A stretch of DNA of 64,000 nucleotides from Sialis fuliginosa (GCA_961205875.1 OY540812.1:26235098-26299097), one strand, 5' to 3'. Counted from the first letter of the stretch, positions 1 through 15,524 are shown. Notes: generated from the letters alone by a model not told the origin. Numbers and translations are program-made.

Positions 1-834
1 CTATGAATCAGAACTATAGTATCCTTAACCCTAACAGTTGATCGAGGGGAATTAATATGTTCTAAAATTCATGTTGTAACATAAGAAATAAGCAGTGACG
101 ATAATAGTAAATCAACTCAGAAAAATCGTAAATATCTCGGCTCTTGTGCGAGATAAGGTTTTTTTCCCTAAAAACCCCTGGGGTGAAACATTAACCCCCA
201 TGCGAAACCGGGGCGAATCCGCTAGGTTATTATTATTCAAAATTATTATATACAAACGAACAAATGTAGACAGATGTAAATTTTAAATTTTAAACATTAA
301 AAAATATCAACATAAATAACTGTGAATACATTTAAAAATAATATATTTTAAAAAATATTAGACGTTCACTCCATATTTTAATCTTATTTATTAGCCAACT
401 GGAGAAGTGAGAGCGCAAAACATCCGTTATTATTTTTATAATAAATTTATTACTACGATATAGGTAATAAAATAAAATAATAATATCATCAGAAAATGTA
501 ATAGTTACACTTACACAAAATAATGATCATATTACATTTGCATAATAACGTAATATAAAATTATAAAAAATGTTTATAGAAAGTATACATTGCAGTATAT
601 CAGTTGAGATATTAATTTGCCGATAAATTATAAAATTTTGTTCCATCCCATAACGAATTTCTTAAAAGTTTGTATTTATATTAAAAAAATAAATAAAAAC
701 ATTTACTAGTATTTTGGACATTCAGAATAGTAGGTACTTATTATTTATTTCATTACAGGGGACAGAATTGGGTAAAGAATAAAAAAAACATTAAAAATAT
801 TAAAAAGACAGTAAAATACTATAAAAACCAACGC

Positions 835-1400
835 AATTTTTCGAAACACAATTTTTCGAATGAATAATTTTTCGAAAAATTTAAGTTTTATTGTTCAAAT
901 TTTATTTAGTAAATAAAATATTAAGTAAAGTAATATTTGGACATTTTACGATATATTTAATAAACAAAAAACCATGTAATTTATTTAGGTACATATGTAC
1001 ATGCATATGTTAATACATATGCAGTTTGTGAGAGGACTGGCTAATCCTGTCATCAATAAACTAATTTTGTTTAATGTTAATAATAACATACGCGTAAAAA
1101 AGAACATTTATTGGTATTTAAAAAACATAAAAGAAAATCACTTAAATTGAATTTATTAATAAACCAACTTTCAAAAAACATGCAAATACAACTTAAATAT
1201 ACTTCGTAAAATGTCCAAATATTACTTTACTTTATATTTTATTTATAAATAAAATTTTGAACAGGGCGTAAAATTGTTTTGCTTTTTCTTTATTCTTTCT
1301 CATTTCTACCTTTATCAAATTTTGTATATAACTTAATTTAAAAAACCCAAAATTTAATTTTTTCGAAAAATTGTTCATTCGAAAAATTGTTTCGAAAAAC
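835..1400. repeat. Foldback element with TTTTTCGAAA ends
   Basis: The arms at about 836-953 and 1206-1400 contain matching blocks ATTTTTCGAATGAA and AAGTAAAGTAATATTTGGAC. The right arm is interrupted by about 85 bp of unrelated T-rich sequence. It is non-coding. Confidence 0.7.
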
Positions 1401-2337
1401 TCGCCGGATACCAGATTTTGCTTAGTGGGCGTCTTGCCAGTTTGCTACTAAAGAGGGACGTTTTATTATAATATTGAGTACCCCTGTACGGATATGTTTC
1501 TCAGCACATCAAGTCTGTGGTTTTAATTTTACTTTGATACTTACTTGTGTAGCGTCGGCGGCTACACAAGGTTTACTGCATTAAGTCGGTGGTGTTGTAA
1601 ATAAACCTTGCTCATTGATGCTTAGCCAATTGTTAAACATGTACCTGATTTATCATTAAAACGTTTTTTGTAACAATATTTATTACGTTTTTCTGCTACA
1701 AAATACAAAATAATTTGGCCACTTATTAAGAAAAAAAAACGGAAACTATTATACAATAAAAAAGTGTTTTTAAAGATTTAAAACTATGTTTAGGCGAATA
1801 AATATATTGTTTTTATCGTTAGTACTAACAATAAGAGATAAAGTAACTGAAAATTCCCGAAATAATTCTGGGTTTCTATTATATACTCATATTATGTAAG
1901 TTATATTGTTTTTTTTCTTCGGCCGATTTTCGTGGCCGTTGTTCACGTTGTCCTATTCATTCAATTGACGTTTCAACTCTCTTATCGAAGATTTCTTCAG
2001 AAGTGTTTCAGAAAATTGTCCACGTTTTCATCCCGAAAACTTAGTTCATACATATTGTTTGTTGTCTAAAATATTGTATGAGAAATCCAAAAGATAACTC
2101 CAGGGCTACACACTAGAGTAAAGTTAGTTAACTCACGCTTCGGTTTAGAATTTTATAACTGATTTTTTTCGGTCTCGTCTCATACAAGTGACCGAGAAAA
2201 ATCTGGTTCTCGAGTGAATTTTCTTCAAAAAATGTGTTTACATTTATTCTTATGTATAATAAACAAAGCAATTTTAAAAGATAACGAATCTAATTAGTGA
2301 CAATTTTTCTTTTTCAAGGAGACTTGTAAACAAAGAT

Positions 2338-2721
2338 GTTATCAAATTTAACTGTAAAACAGCTTAATTTGATGACAATTGGCCAATGGGTATCAAAATG
2401 GTGGATATTATTTATTTATTAATTATTTTATTATCATAGCATCTGTTTTACATTGTTTCAAATTTTGTCATTCTTTATTTTATAATTTTTGTGTCATAGT
2501 ACTTTTTAATATCCATCACTGGTTTTACTTTGTTTATTACTGGAGAATAATTTAAAAAACTATACATATTTGCAGACTTTGATAATTGAATTGATTTAAT
2601 AAAGATGTACTTGTTTTATTAGTAACATAAGTTCATGATAATTACAAAAAGAAACCCATCAATCCCAAAAAACAGTACACCTTGCTCTTAAAGCAGTCAA
2701 GACTCGTACCAGTACCTTATC
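2338..2721 (+). repeat. CTGGCACCAG repeat family, copy 1 (left end missing)
   Basis: It shares long blocks with 49327-49878 in opposite orientation: CAGCTTAATTTGATGACAAT, TACATTGTTTCAAATTTTGT, CATCACTGGTTTTACT and the AGACTxGTACCAGTACCTTA end. Confidence 0.75.
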
Positions 2722-3739
2722 CTAATTTAGAATATTTGAAAAAAATTGTATAGGATGTAGGTAAATATATAAATGACATAAATGCATACTTATGTATCAT
2801 GTAGGTACATTAAAAAAATCCTATTAGATTCTCTTGTAGGCGGCCATGAATCATAAAACCATTAAATTAAAATAGCCTATTGAAAGATCTAGTTTAAAAA
2901 TGTAATTACAATAGTGTTTGAAATTCCAAACTCTTTATAACATTAAAACATTAAATATACTTAACAATACAAAAGCCATATCATTAAACTTTCATATATT
3001 TTATACTCATCTCTTATAAACGTTAAATATATACAAAATTATCGCTTATTACAGGTGTACCTGAACTAATATAAATGGCTATAAAATTCGATTGCTCTGT
3101 TTTTTTTTTTATCATGAACAATAATCGCAACTGGGTTGTGGCGGCGAAAACTTTCAAATGAGTTTAATTTAGGTCTTTATTAATTCACATTCACCGACTT
3201 TTTTTATACGCACGACACTCTAATGTCTGTTCTATGTATAGTAGATATAATTCACCAATTGTATGCAAAATAAATGTTTTTACATTTAAACTTGTGGCAT
3301 CGCATGTATTTTTTTTCGAAATCAATTTTTTTTGCATGTGCCTGGCCGAACTATTTTCATTTTTATTGTAAAAAAAAAATTGTAAATTTTCCTTGATACG
3401 GGACTGACCTAATTTCCATTTTTATATAGCCTAAGCCCTAAACTAAGATCTTATGCCCGGTATTATAAAGGAGCCAACAAATTTGCAGACTTGCATGCAA
3501 TCAAATGGGGTATTCATTCTGTGATAGTATCTATGGATTAGTTATGGTATTTAGAGCAGTGATACTTCAACTAATTATAACACAGTTGGCGCTTCTGACC
3601 GTACAAAATAATTTTTATAATATTACCACTGTTTTAATACCGTTGGTGTTTACATACCACGCATGCGCAAAATTTGTCAAACACTTCACGAAACTTCAAG
3701 AGAACTGTTTGATACCCCATTTGAAAGTGCTTGCAAACT

Positions 3740-3900
3740 TTTAAAGTATAAAGTACGTTTAGAAGTGTAAATATATAGTTCACTGCAAGTACAATTACAT
3801 GTTATACAAGTACTGTTTAGTAAAGTTAAGTACAAGTACAATTTACTTTCAATTGAAAAGTACGTAGATACGCAAGTACTTAAGTACATCACAGTTCTTC
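3740..3900. repeat. GTACTTAAG-rich repeat, second tract
   Basis: It carries CAAGTACTTAAGTAC and several AAGTACA words, like 54370-54624. A short minus-strand open frame across it is a by-product. Confidence 0.5.
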
Positions 3901-4689
3901 ATATATCTACACAGTACCAACTTTTACATAAAAATTAAAAACTCAATAAATACCGAAGGTAGTTATTTTCTTTTGTTTTTTTAATAAATACATTGTGATT
4001 TGTGAATGCCATTTGTCTTCTGTTTTTTAAGTCATATACGAAGTAGGTATATCTACTATAATTATGTAATGAAATGTTGTTCGAAATTTGAATAAAAATT
4101 CCAGAGACTTAATAACGCAAAATATAATGGAGCATTGTATTTTATGATTAATAATTTTAGTTTATATTACGTACTAATGCTTATGCATATTTTTAAATAG
4201 ATTAGAATAAATATCTCTTGTAATTTTGTGATTATTTAGATAGTTTCGAACCCACAATTTTTTCATATATTTTGATGCTATTACATAAAACATTTTTTTT
4301 TAATTCCTTACAAAATAATTTGCCATTATTTCAATACAATTAATTATAACTATGTCCCAATATTGTCTAATCAGCTAGTAATTGATTTTCCTTGTTCCAA
4401 TCATAATAAATATCTCCAGATAACATAATCGTGAACATATATTTTCTATTGTCCGTATTACAAAACCACTAATAAGAGTTATTGTTAGAAATCTTAAATA
4501 CTGTGTACTTTTAATAATATTAATAATAATACAAGGACGTTTGAGATAGTGTTGGAAAGCATGCAGTGGAACATGATTGTTAATAAAATATGATATAATA
4601 TACCGTGCTAGGTATTAAATCTATGTGACGCATTTTTTTTTTTAAAAAGAACGTTTCGGTTGGTTATTAAATATAATTTTAAAATCTAC

Positions 4690-4960
4690 TCGCGCATTGT
4701 ACCCGGTGTTATCCGTGGATATAAATTTAATCTGTAATAAACCTATTAAACATTGTTTTGAAGATACCTCTCCGACGATTGTTTTTTTTTCGACTTTATG
4801 AAATTTACACAAAATATCCACTTTACACCTAAACTTTCGTCGTAAAACACTATTAATAAGGAAAAGCGGAATAAAATTCGTTCAGTAGTTACTGAGAAAA
4901 TCGTCCACAGACAGACAAATAGACACGGCGAAGGGCATTGTTTTATATTATGTACTTATT
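4690..4960 (+). repeat. Repeat with ACCCGGTGTTAxCC start and CAGACAGAC tail, copy 1
   Basis: It shares GGTGTTAxCCxxGGATATAA, GTAATAAACCTATTAAAxAT and GTTCAGTAGTTAC with 24785-25015, in the same orientation. The layout recalls tails of insect non-LTR elements, but no coding part is present. Confidence 0.6.
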
Positions 4961-7621
4961 ACTGTTTCTTGTGGTAGTGAAGATACCCAACATTAAATTA
5001 AGTACTTTACTTAATTATAAAACGTCATTTCAGGATATTTAATTGTCTTTTCTGCATATATTTTTAAAACACGCAGAAAAAAATAAAATTTGAATATTTT
5101 GTATGCTAAAATCAATAATATTGAACAAAAAAATTACAAACTGGGAAAAAATTTAAAAAAATAGCACCATCGCGATTGTAAAGTACCTATACAAAAAAAT
5201 CTACAATTACATAAAAAAGACCATCTACCATAAGTTGCGCATAGGTTACCAATGAGTCAATTTTGTTTTTTAAATGCGTTTTCTAGTCGTTTTAAAACGA
5301 AATTAGATTTGAAAGGCACACTTATCAATAAGGAATATATTTTCCCATTTCATTAAAATCCTTTTTTATAAAATAAAAATAAAATATTGGTTTTGGTTTA
5401 ATTTTAGGTTATGTAATAAAATACCAGCATTTTGAACTATTCAGTTTTGTAGAATTCATAATGAAGAAAATGGGTCCAAAAAGATCCAAAAAATACCATC
5501 AGTAAAGATTTTAGTTACATACTCCATGTGATGCTTAGAACGAGTTATTACAGTTCCTTACTCAAGAAATTCACAAATATGATTCCACTATATTGGATTC
5601 TGGTAAAGTTTATAGTCTGCATAAAAGGTTTTTTTAAACATAATTGATTTCTAATAATACCATTTTATCACCAAACAGATATTTCCGAAGATTCTCTTAC
5701 GTAAGTAAGAAACAGTGAATGACCCTCGCGGTTCTTCAAACGCCATTGTTTTGTCAGTCTAGTTCCTGAATACATAATTACTACTGTCAATAGTTCGTAC
5801 ACTCCGCTAAGTCTGAAAGAGAACGTCACAAGTCAGGTGAAGAAGACTAGTCATGGTCCAGAGATTTTATAACCACAATTTAGTAGCTGCGTACAGGAAT
5901 AGTGTAGTTCGTTAATGAAAATTTTGCTGTCAGAAGTAGAAACAATATCGGATATTTACTTTGTACTAAAAATACGTTATTTTGAAATTACAGGAATACA
6001 TAGAAAAAAAAATAGAATAGGTAAGTAAGTAGTTAGTTGTTGAAATTAGCGGAAAACCTTTTCAAATTACCTAAAGTAGTTACATAGTTATATTAAAAAT
6101 TTTGATATTATTTTATTTCAGTGTTACACAACTTTGTACGTTCACTGAAAATAGCAATTTTGATTAAAAGTTAAGAGCAACTATATTTCTTTAAGGTCAG
6201 AGATGAAACCTTATCAATCCTTACATTTGGGAGAGTTCAAAGCGATACGCCTTTTTCTAATTATTTTAAAATACGTTAATTTAAACTAGTTTTAGCTGTT
6301 GAAATTATCTTTTCATATACATATTAAATCTTACGCTTCTAACAATAAGTTGATAGGAATTCCGATTTAAAAACCCTGACGTACATATAGGGGGGGGGGG
6401 GGAGATATCTAATACTTGCGACTCCTTGCAAGGAGGAATGAAAATTCTTACATAATTAATGGAGAAATTAGAAATAATTCAAGTGTAGAGTTTGTACGCT
6501 GAGATCAGACTTAAAAAATACTTAAAGCCATAAAAACCGAGACGAGTCTCTTAAAAGTCTGTATATTTTATTACAGTTAGTTTAATTCGAAAGAGAACGT
6601 TTAATTCGGAGAATTAGTGTTGTTCTGGTCCAGAGATCTGAAAAGTATTCGCCATACGCATCATGAGCAAAACACCGGGCGGCCGATCGAAAGGAGTCTT
6701 AAGAGTTATTGCCAACAGTTACGCAACAAATATACTGCGTTGAGTAACTGTTCGTTAGCACAATGAAGGTCGGACGAAAAAATTAAAAGTTGTTTACAAG
6801 GTATTTGACCTGCAAAACTCTATATTGTTTTACAATTTTTAGTTTTTAATATTTATATTGCTGTAAGATTGAATGACATAATTTCTTATTGGGTATACGT
6901 CTAATTTTACTTGAAGATTATATTACTCTTATTATTCCTGACATCTCACGATCTTCTTCAAAATCCAAGAGAGACAAGTTCTTTAAAATACCTATGTCAT
7001 GTTTTCGATTGCAATTATCTCAATATTTTTGAATGTCAATAAAACCTTCATCTCTATACATAAATGAATGATCCTTTGTATGAGGCTTATAGACTCGGGA
7101 ATTACTGAACCGGTTTCAATGCGGTTTTCACCAATAGTTAGATCATTTTTCTGGGCAGTATCGTAGCTATTAATATTTTAAGATAATCTAAGATTTAACA
7201 TCACAAGACTAAAAAAATCTTTATCAAGGTGTGTTTTGTTTCCATGATGTCACAGCATACAACTGTCATTTAGGTATATAAGAACATACCAAGCCATGGA
7301 ATACAGAATTCTATAATTGGGTGGGCATGATTACTTTATGTTTAATTGAATTAATATCCCCGGGTAACACCGGGTCCAATGCGCTAATTATTAATAAATT
7401 ACACCGAGCAACAAAAAAATACATTTGTTTTGCAGCAGAGACCTGAATAGACGATCTTTTGGCGTGCTGAAACCTAATCCAATCTCCAAATTTCTCAATT
7501 AGCTCAGGTTATCCTAACCTAAAAGTGCCAAAAATAACTATTTTGGACATATTTATGAATATTTTAACAAACAGACAATTTTTTTCTAGTTTTCGTTCGC
7601 GACAACAAATAATACTAGGTA

Positions 7622-7974
7622 TATTTATTTTAACAACTGCTTTACATTGTTTCAAATTTGACGATTATTTATTTTATATATTTTGTGTCGTAGTATTTAT
7701 CATTTTCTTATCATTAGCAAGTACCCATCACTGCGTACTCATTACTGGTTTTACTTTATCCATTACTGGAGAAAACACATAGACAAAATAAAAGGCTATA
7801 ATTTAAAAAAAAAACTATATTTGCGGACTTTGGTAATTAAATTGTTTAAATAAAGAGTTAGTTGTTTTATTAGTAACATGAGATCATGAGAATTACAAAA
7901 AACAAGCCCAAAAATCCAAAAAAACTAAAACTTGCTCTTATAGCGGTCATAACTGGTGCCAGTACCTTATATAC
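7622..7974 (+). repeat. CTGGCACCAG repeat family, copy 2
   Basis: It matches copies 1 and 3 from TTTACATTGTTTCAAATT to the end ACTGGTGCCAGTACCTTATA. An 85-aa open frame across it (7525-7782) is an accident of the repeat, since the other copies do not keep it open. Confidence 0.75.
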
Positions 7975-10434
7975 GTACAGTTTGTTGTTACAATTACTCA
8001 GTAGCCTAGACACACTGTTGGAAGCTTGAGGCAGATAACTTATCTAGAACCTTTTTCAACAAAAATGAACAATGTTTCTTAAGGGGAAGTAGAGATTTTT
8101 TTTAAGTGAAGGATTTTTATTTTATTTTTATAATAAAATTTGGTATTGTCAATAGTTTAAAAGCACGAGTGCATGTGCATTCGTTGTGACGATTATTTAA
8201 TTAAGCCGAATTTCCTAATACAAGCGACAAATCTTGTTTTATTATTAAAAATATGCGAATCACAGTTAATTAGATTTTCTGGCCCGTTAAGCAGCAAATT
8301 TTAAAATGACTTTATCCTAAGGTTGATATTATTTATCTTGAATAGAACTGAACGCCGAGACAATAATATTTTCAATCTCGGTCTCGAAATGAGATCGAGA
8401 CGAGTCTGGCTTGAATTATTTAATTATTCAGTTCTAAACACCGGACAATTAAATAATTATTATAATAATTAAAGTTAAATGTATAAGATTTATTATTTCA
8501 TATATGTAGAGTCGCATGCAGAAGTGGTCAACCAGTTTTCATTCAAATTCGCTTATCACAATCTTAGTTGGCTCCTACCATTTGATTATTATAATATTTA
8601 AATAATTTCTCCATGTATCAAACAAAGACCGATATTTTGATACTCATCTGCTAGATAAAGAAGTACTCTTCGTTTATAGTACTCATATATTTGTACGATT
8701 GAATTATTATGTAATCTATTGAAAATTGTATAATTAAATTTAGATACAAAATTAATTAATGAAATGGACGTAGGTATATTTGTGTTTTTATTTAAAATGA
8801 TGTTACAATATAAGCTCCATCTTACAAAAAGATAACCGGTAATGTCTTAATATTTTTGAATCTGTTGTATGCGATTCTGACCTTTAGGGTAGCAGACGAT
8901 TTTTGAAGCCAATATACGTATATCTTTATTATACTATGAATTATTTTAAAACATTTTTCTATATAAAATTGTGTGTTTATTTTTAATTACAAAAAATATC
9001 AACATAATATTTAAAATACAATAATTATTGTTATATTCCAATGAAGCGATACTTAAAGCTTTCTTTTACAAATATTATATAAACATTTGAGTCGTATGTA
9101 GGTTAATAATTATTTTTAAAAAATATTTTTAATCTAATATAATTCAATCAATACGTAATTGTTTGTAGATTAAAATTAATATAAAAATGCACACATTTTT
9201 CTCTTTTAAAATAGGTTACTGCGATTACTTTAGTGTACTTACAATTTTTTTGCGAAGGTTAACATGAGAAAATAGTAGGTACAAAATAAAAATTTCGCGA
9301 TAAAACAAATGTATACAGAAAATGCTTTCCAATTATAAATAATGTATAATAAATATAAAATAATCATAAATAAATATACTTTGTATACAAAACTTAATAG
9401 ATTTTACGATCCTACATAAATAAATACCTACATTACATACATTTTATGTGTTACGTACAAGTTTCACATAATTAAAATCATATAGAAATAATTGATACGT
9501 TAATTTTAAATAATTAGAAAATAAAATAAAATATAATCTAAATATTAATTAACATAATAAACTGGTGTCAAATTAACTACATAATATATTATTTAGAAGT
9601 CAAGTCAAATTGAATTATTGTTTTTAATTAGCGTCAATAATCAGAGCCGATACGAAGTGAGTTCAGCGCGTAAATTTTGTGTACCATATAAATACGTTTT
9701 TTGGGCCCCACACAATTGTTAAAAGCCGCCCCTGTCAATAGCACATCAGTATCGGTAGTAGGTATATCAACAGAATTGTACAATAATAAAAATTCACAAA
9801 CATTAAAAGAAAATTTTTGTACCACTAGAAGCATTTTCATGTAGAAAGAACTATACGTTATCGTAACATTATTTGTAAATGTAATACATCAACAAGGAAA
9901 AATATACCAACAATTATTTATTTACTTTAAAATACAGAATAAAGCACATATTTAAATCATTGTTTAATTTTAATTAGTCTAGAACATTTTAAAATAATGT
10001 GTTGGTATTAAAACTGTATCAAAATTACAGGATGAATGACGTCCAAGCTTTTGACGAATTTATTTACATATATGATTTATTTGCTCAAAATTACTATTTA
10101 TTTAATATCTTGAGAACCCACTGTGATGCAATTATCAAATTTGATAATCAGTTTAGTATTAATAAGTGTTATCGATTTCCAGTATCAATAAATAATTTTT
10201 AGATAAGGGTTGTACGGGGCCAGTGGGTCTGCTGATCTGTATCTAGTATTTTTTGTATGTCAAATTTTTTCTGAATTTATTAACACATAGAATTCTCAGA
10301 TATAAAATAAAAACTAGTTTTGGGTAAAATCTTTAAGAGACTGTAGCTCTCTCACGAAGAATTTCCGGATAAGTATATATATTCTTTTTTTTAAATAGGG
10401 ACCTGATTTAAAATTAATTTATATTTATATTTCT

Positions 10435-11010
10435 TTTAAAATAAAATTTATTTATGGTTCAGATTCGGTTCGGGTTCAAATATAAATTGGTTCGGGTTCA
10501 GCATGGTGCAAACTATTTGGGTTCAAAAACCATTATTTTTTCAGGGTTCAGGTTCGGGTTCCAGTTTGTAATTGAAAGAAAATTATTTTGTTCGAAAAAA
10601 AAATTATAATTAATAAATAAAACATTTTCCGAAAAAAAACATTAATAGCCTATAAAAAATATAGCTAGAAAAAAGGCAAAAAATAAAATTACATTTCAAA
10701 GATTGAAATCTCTACTTTTCAGATTTTTTTGCAAATTCAGTTATAAAATTAAAAAAGAAAGTAAAAAATATGTAAATTTTAATAGTGGACTTGATAACTC
10801 ACATCATATCATAAAATTCAAACAGATTTCCAACATAGGAGAAAAATATAAAAAATAATTTATTGAACCTTTTAAAAATATATGGTTACCGGTTATCCAT
10901 AAAAAAATTCGGATCAAAGTTCAGGTTCGTTGATTTTGAAACATAGTGGTTCGGTTCGGGTTCAGGATAATGAAAAATACGGGTTTTTTCGGGTTTCACT
11001 AGTCTGAATA
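10435..11010 (+). repeat. GGTTCGGGTTCAGG repeat
   Basis: GGTTCGGGTTC words cluster at 10458-10560 and again at 10915-10995, with AT-rich sequence between. It is a non-coding dispersed repeat of unknown class. Confidence 0.45.
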
Positions 11011-12239
11011 CGTATTTGTTACTAGCCAAATTGAAACTTTGTTAGTATGAATGTTAATTGATTTTTATTTTCATCATAATTTTGATACCATATACATAAT
11101 TGTATATCACACTTTCACATTTTCGATTATTAAAATACATAACATCAATTTTATCGAGTTTATTTTGAAGTAGTTAGTCACTATAGCTTTTGAACGACAT
11201 ACATATATCAGTTACATTACATGTTGCATGATTGCAGTACATTTATGTTCTTTTATTTAATGAGGAATAGCTACAAAATGAATTTAAGCTGCTGTCACTG
11301 ATATAGCAGTAGTCAGTTAAAGTAGCTATCTGAATTATCGACTGGTTTATTTACGATTTGCTCTGTTTATTACCCAAAGTGCCTTGGTAAGTTTATGATG
11401 CAGTTGTTGTTTTAATAGTTAATATAATTAACTATTTATTGATGGAGATGCAAGCGAATGTACCCATACTTCAAAAGCTATTGTTTTAAAATAACTTATT
11501 TAATTTAAAAGTGCTTTTATACACATATCATTTGAATTTTATTATCGGATATTAAAATATTCAAAAGCTTTATCTAAGGAAATAAAACAAATTGTTATAT
11601 TTATATAAGAAAAAGTTTGTGTGTATGGAGATTTATGAATCAATTTTGATGAACCCTGTACCAACGTTTTCCTTAAAATCAAACTCTATTACATAATATT
11701 CTATGTCTCAAAATAAAACGTTTTCTATAACTGTAGAATCAATGTTCATTACTTTATAATCAGCCTGTAGACAATTTCCCTTTCATTAAAAATATTTACT
11801 TGAAATTATATATATCACATTCACTGAACAAAGAAGAGAGCATTTTCATTAAAATCATAATAATATACGAATCGAATTTAATTTGTTATTTCATATTAAT
11901 TATAAACCACTTTTAGTTACTTATTAACATTTCTTTAGCTTGTAATTATAATTTGCGAAGAAAAAATTACTATCGTTAATATATACATGCATCACTTTCC
12001 TGTTTTCATTTTTTATATATTTATTAATTAATACACGATGTACCTAGATTCTTACACTTCAGATTATTGATAGCACCGTATGATTAAATGGATTTTTCTT
12101 TCATTATCTTGTTAATTAATATTTATAGACATATATTCCAATTAAAAAAAATACATAAGTATCCGTACATCGATAGTTATAATTACAAAGAATCTTGCGA
12201 AACGTATATTATATAAATTATAATAATTTAATTTTAATA

Positions 12240-12720
12240 CAGGATGATTTAAAAGGAATGTAAAAAAACTTTAACAATGGATCGAGGATGATATTTTAAG
12301 CAAAAAACTATATATGAACATGTGTCCAGAAATTTTTCTTAAAGGAGCTACAGCCCCTAAAAAAATATTAGTTTTTATTTAATACCCATGAAGAACCCAA
12401 AGTAGTTATGTGTGAAAATCAGTTTTATATTAATAAGTGTTATCGATCTTCGGTATCAACCGATAATAATTATTTAGTCCAGTGTATAGTGTATAGGATA
12501 ACAAAGTTTTTATTATTTTGTTTATAATTATCTCATACACCCCTGTGCTAAATAATTATTGGACGATAATGAAAATCGATAACACTAATTAAAATTAAAC
12601 CGATTATCATATTTCATAACTTTATCAATGAGTTCTCCAGATTTAAAATAAAAACTCCCTCGCGAAGAATTTCCAAATGCATATTCGTATAAAATTTTTT
12701 GCTTTAAATAAAATCTTCGA
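12240..12720. repeat. Dispersed repeat with AAGTGTTATCGATxxxxGGTAT
   Basis: It shares GTATTAATAAGTGTTATCGA-type sequence and the GAAGAATTTCCxxATxxATAT tail with 10120-10390, and the tail also with 24335-24365. Within it 12405-12660 is partly palindromic. It is non-coding. Confidence 0.45.
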
Positions 12721-14163
12721 TCTACTGTTAATTTTTTTATAACAGTTGTAAATCAGCCTATATAGCAATAAAAAAAAGGTAAATCTTTTGTATATCTCAA
12801 ATATATTATTTTTAACAATATTTAGTATTGTAATATTTTTAAAAAATCAGGATTTCAATGCACATTAATAATTACTCTTATCATAAGTATATATTATTAG
12901 TTCGTTTTTTTATTTGCAACACATGCCGTTATCAGTCACGTGAAATTTCACCTTCTAACTAACAATAAGACGCGTACTTTATCAACACGCAATGCATTTT
13001 TATACAAGCTTCAATTAATTATTCACATATACCTACTCGTAAATATAGTAGGAATATATACAAACAATGACTTCAGATATACAAATAATAATAGTATTTT
13101 GAGTGTGGGGGTCAAATTTAATTGTTAATAACTAATACAGTTCATTGAATATAAATAATTATATTTTTCTTAAGAGATTTTTAATTTTTTTCAATTGATA
13201 TTTATTATTCTTTATTTATTTAGTACGTACCTAAATAAACCTAATATACAATCTAAAATATTGACAAAAAATTCCAATGAAGTTTAATTATTTAATTATT
13301 AAACATATGAAAAAGTCGCTTTGTATATAGTAAAGAAAATATCTGCCTTGGGAACCACGGGACTTTCTTATACGTATTTCTAACAGTGAATTGTATACGT
13401 GATTCTTTGTTTATTAAAACATTTCTAACAAACTAACAAGATAGAACAAAATGAATAAAATAGATAATATTATTCTCTCCATTATATTATTATAACAAGC
13501 GATTTTTTTAACGTAATAACTGAAAACGGATGTTTACTCTTGTAAATTTTTGGATTTTTGAATTATTTTTGAAATAAACAACAGGCAATTGTCACCATGT
13601 TTATTATCTATTGGATGTCTCAACTTCAAAGGGCCGAGCAATTTTAAGAGGTTGGCTTTTCAAATTAAACTCTATTATTTTGTAGAAATCGTTAGTAATC
13701 TGAATTGATGCTAAATTCAACTATCTCAATAAAATTTAAATTGAATCGTTAAAAAAAACAGTTATGAAAAATAACAATTGTTGCTTAGCAACGGAACTTT
13801 AATAATATAATAAGTTATTAGATAAGGTAGGCTATTTCAAGAATTGAAGATACAATATCACTACTGATTTGAATAGCTGCGTTTAAATTTTATTAGGACA
13901 GTTGCATTCAGCATACAACCAACTTTCCAACGATGTGTAAAAAGTAATAGAATGCAATTTGATAAAATACATTTGATTTTGCTACCGGCTCTGTTAAACG
14001 GAACAAAAAATATACACATCTATCATTATAAGTGGGACAAAAAAAAACATGAAAAATAGAACACCCTACATAAATTCGATTTATACAATTGAATTATTTA
14101 TAATTTTTATATCCCCTCTAGACAATAGGAAACACCCGCTCTTGTCATTTTTATATGTTTACT

Positions 14164-14416
14164 CATAGACATAGAAAACAGAGCCGTGTCAAAAGAAAGA
14201 GATAGAAATAGGTTTGGGATATGTTTGTCCTCTTTTAAACAGGAGTATCTATTTCATTCTTATTAGAAAAAGAGATAGATATATCCCAAACGCCACCGCA
14301 TCTCTCTCACTGTTTTGGAGAAATGTTACATTATATCATATATTAAACACACTGTATGTTTAATTAATATATGATTATATTAATACAGAATGCGCGTTCC
14401 ATGCTCTATGTCTATG
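14164..14416. mobile_element. MITE with CATAGACATAGA ends
   Basis: Inverted ends CATAGACATAGA enclose 253 bp. The interior has a second inverted pair around GTTTGGGATAT and ATATCCCAAAC. It is non-coding; no target duplication was assigned. Confidence 0.5.
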
Positions 14417-14494
14417 TGTTCAACGCCGGATTTTGGAGGGGGGGGGGGAATCAGATAGTCTTAGAGTTAATGATGTAAGCTATATTTAAAAAAA

Positions 14495-14660
14495 AAGTTG
14501 GGGTCTATAGCATCGCGCCAAGCTGAGATATTAATTATTCTTGTTAATTTATCAATATTAATTGACATTTTCAGTGATTTTTTAACATTTTTTTAGGGGA
14601 AGAGAGGGCGGAAAAATAAACCTCGCACAGGGCGCCAGACTTGCTAAGACCGGCTCTGTA
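14495..14660 (-). repeat. GCAAGTCTGGCGCC repeat, inverted copy
   Basis: It contains CGCCAAGCTGAGATATTAAT and GGGCGCCAGACTTGCTAAGA, matching 22868-23170 on the other strand. Confidence 0.65.
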
Positions 14661-15524
14661 TGTGTTTACCTGTTTCGATGGCAGATTCACAAATAACATT
14701 ACACTATAATGGAACCATTAAATTGTGTGTGTCAAACGCAGACACGGTCGAGGAAATCCCGTAATAGAATTAAGTAACTAATCAAATTTTACCACTAAAA
14801 ATATCAAGATATTTATCAACTAATATTTATCAAGATAACTTTCATTTCGTACCCTGATAAATAGTAAACAAAAGTAAAAACCGCAATGTTTATTATAATT
14901 TGATTTCCAAACAGATTCTAAGTTTACTGAACTAGATGCAGATGATATCAATGTCAGAAAAGGTGTAGAATATTATCCGATACTCTTGCGAAAGATTCAT
15001 GTTTATGCTAGTAGTTAGTGCTACTTCACATTCTAATTTTTGCAAGTATTCGTAATTCTATCTACCAAAAAATTAGAACATTTTCGAGTTCTTATCCATC
15101 CGATTGAACAAAACGTAATATGATATGTAGTTTTTTAACTTTCGAAAGAAACTAAAAGTAACATGTATATAAAATTATAAACTTGCACTATTTTAATCAT
15201 GATAGTAGCCAAAATGATTAACCTTTTTGAGAGTAAATTATTTACATCTACAGATTTTTAACTTTCAAAAAATAAAAATGAAAATAACACATGTTAAAAA
15301 CTTACACATTTTGATACACGAAATTTAAATATTCTTTATTAACTATCTAAACAAAATAATTGGGGGTTGGGGGGGGGGGTATATAAAAAATGTTATAAAG
15401 CTAAACGAACGTATTTCAAAAATTTCTATCACGGAATTTTAAAGGTAGGTAATTTAAATTTATTTTAATTTAATTATTATTATTTCATTAATAACTATGC
15501 TATGAGTTTTCTTGTTGTATATTA

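Noticed and set aside
7525-7782. 85-aa open frame with membrane-like segments
   Set aside because: The hydrophobic composition comes from T-rich repeat sequence shared with non-coding copies at 2338 and 49327.
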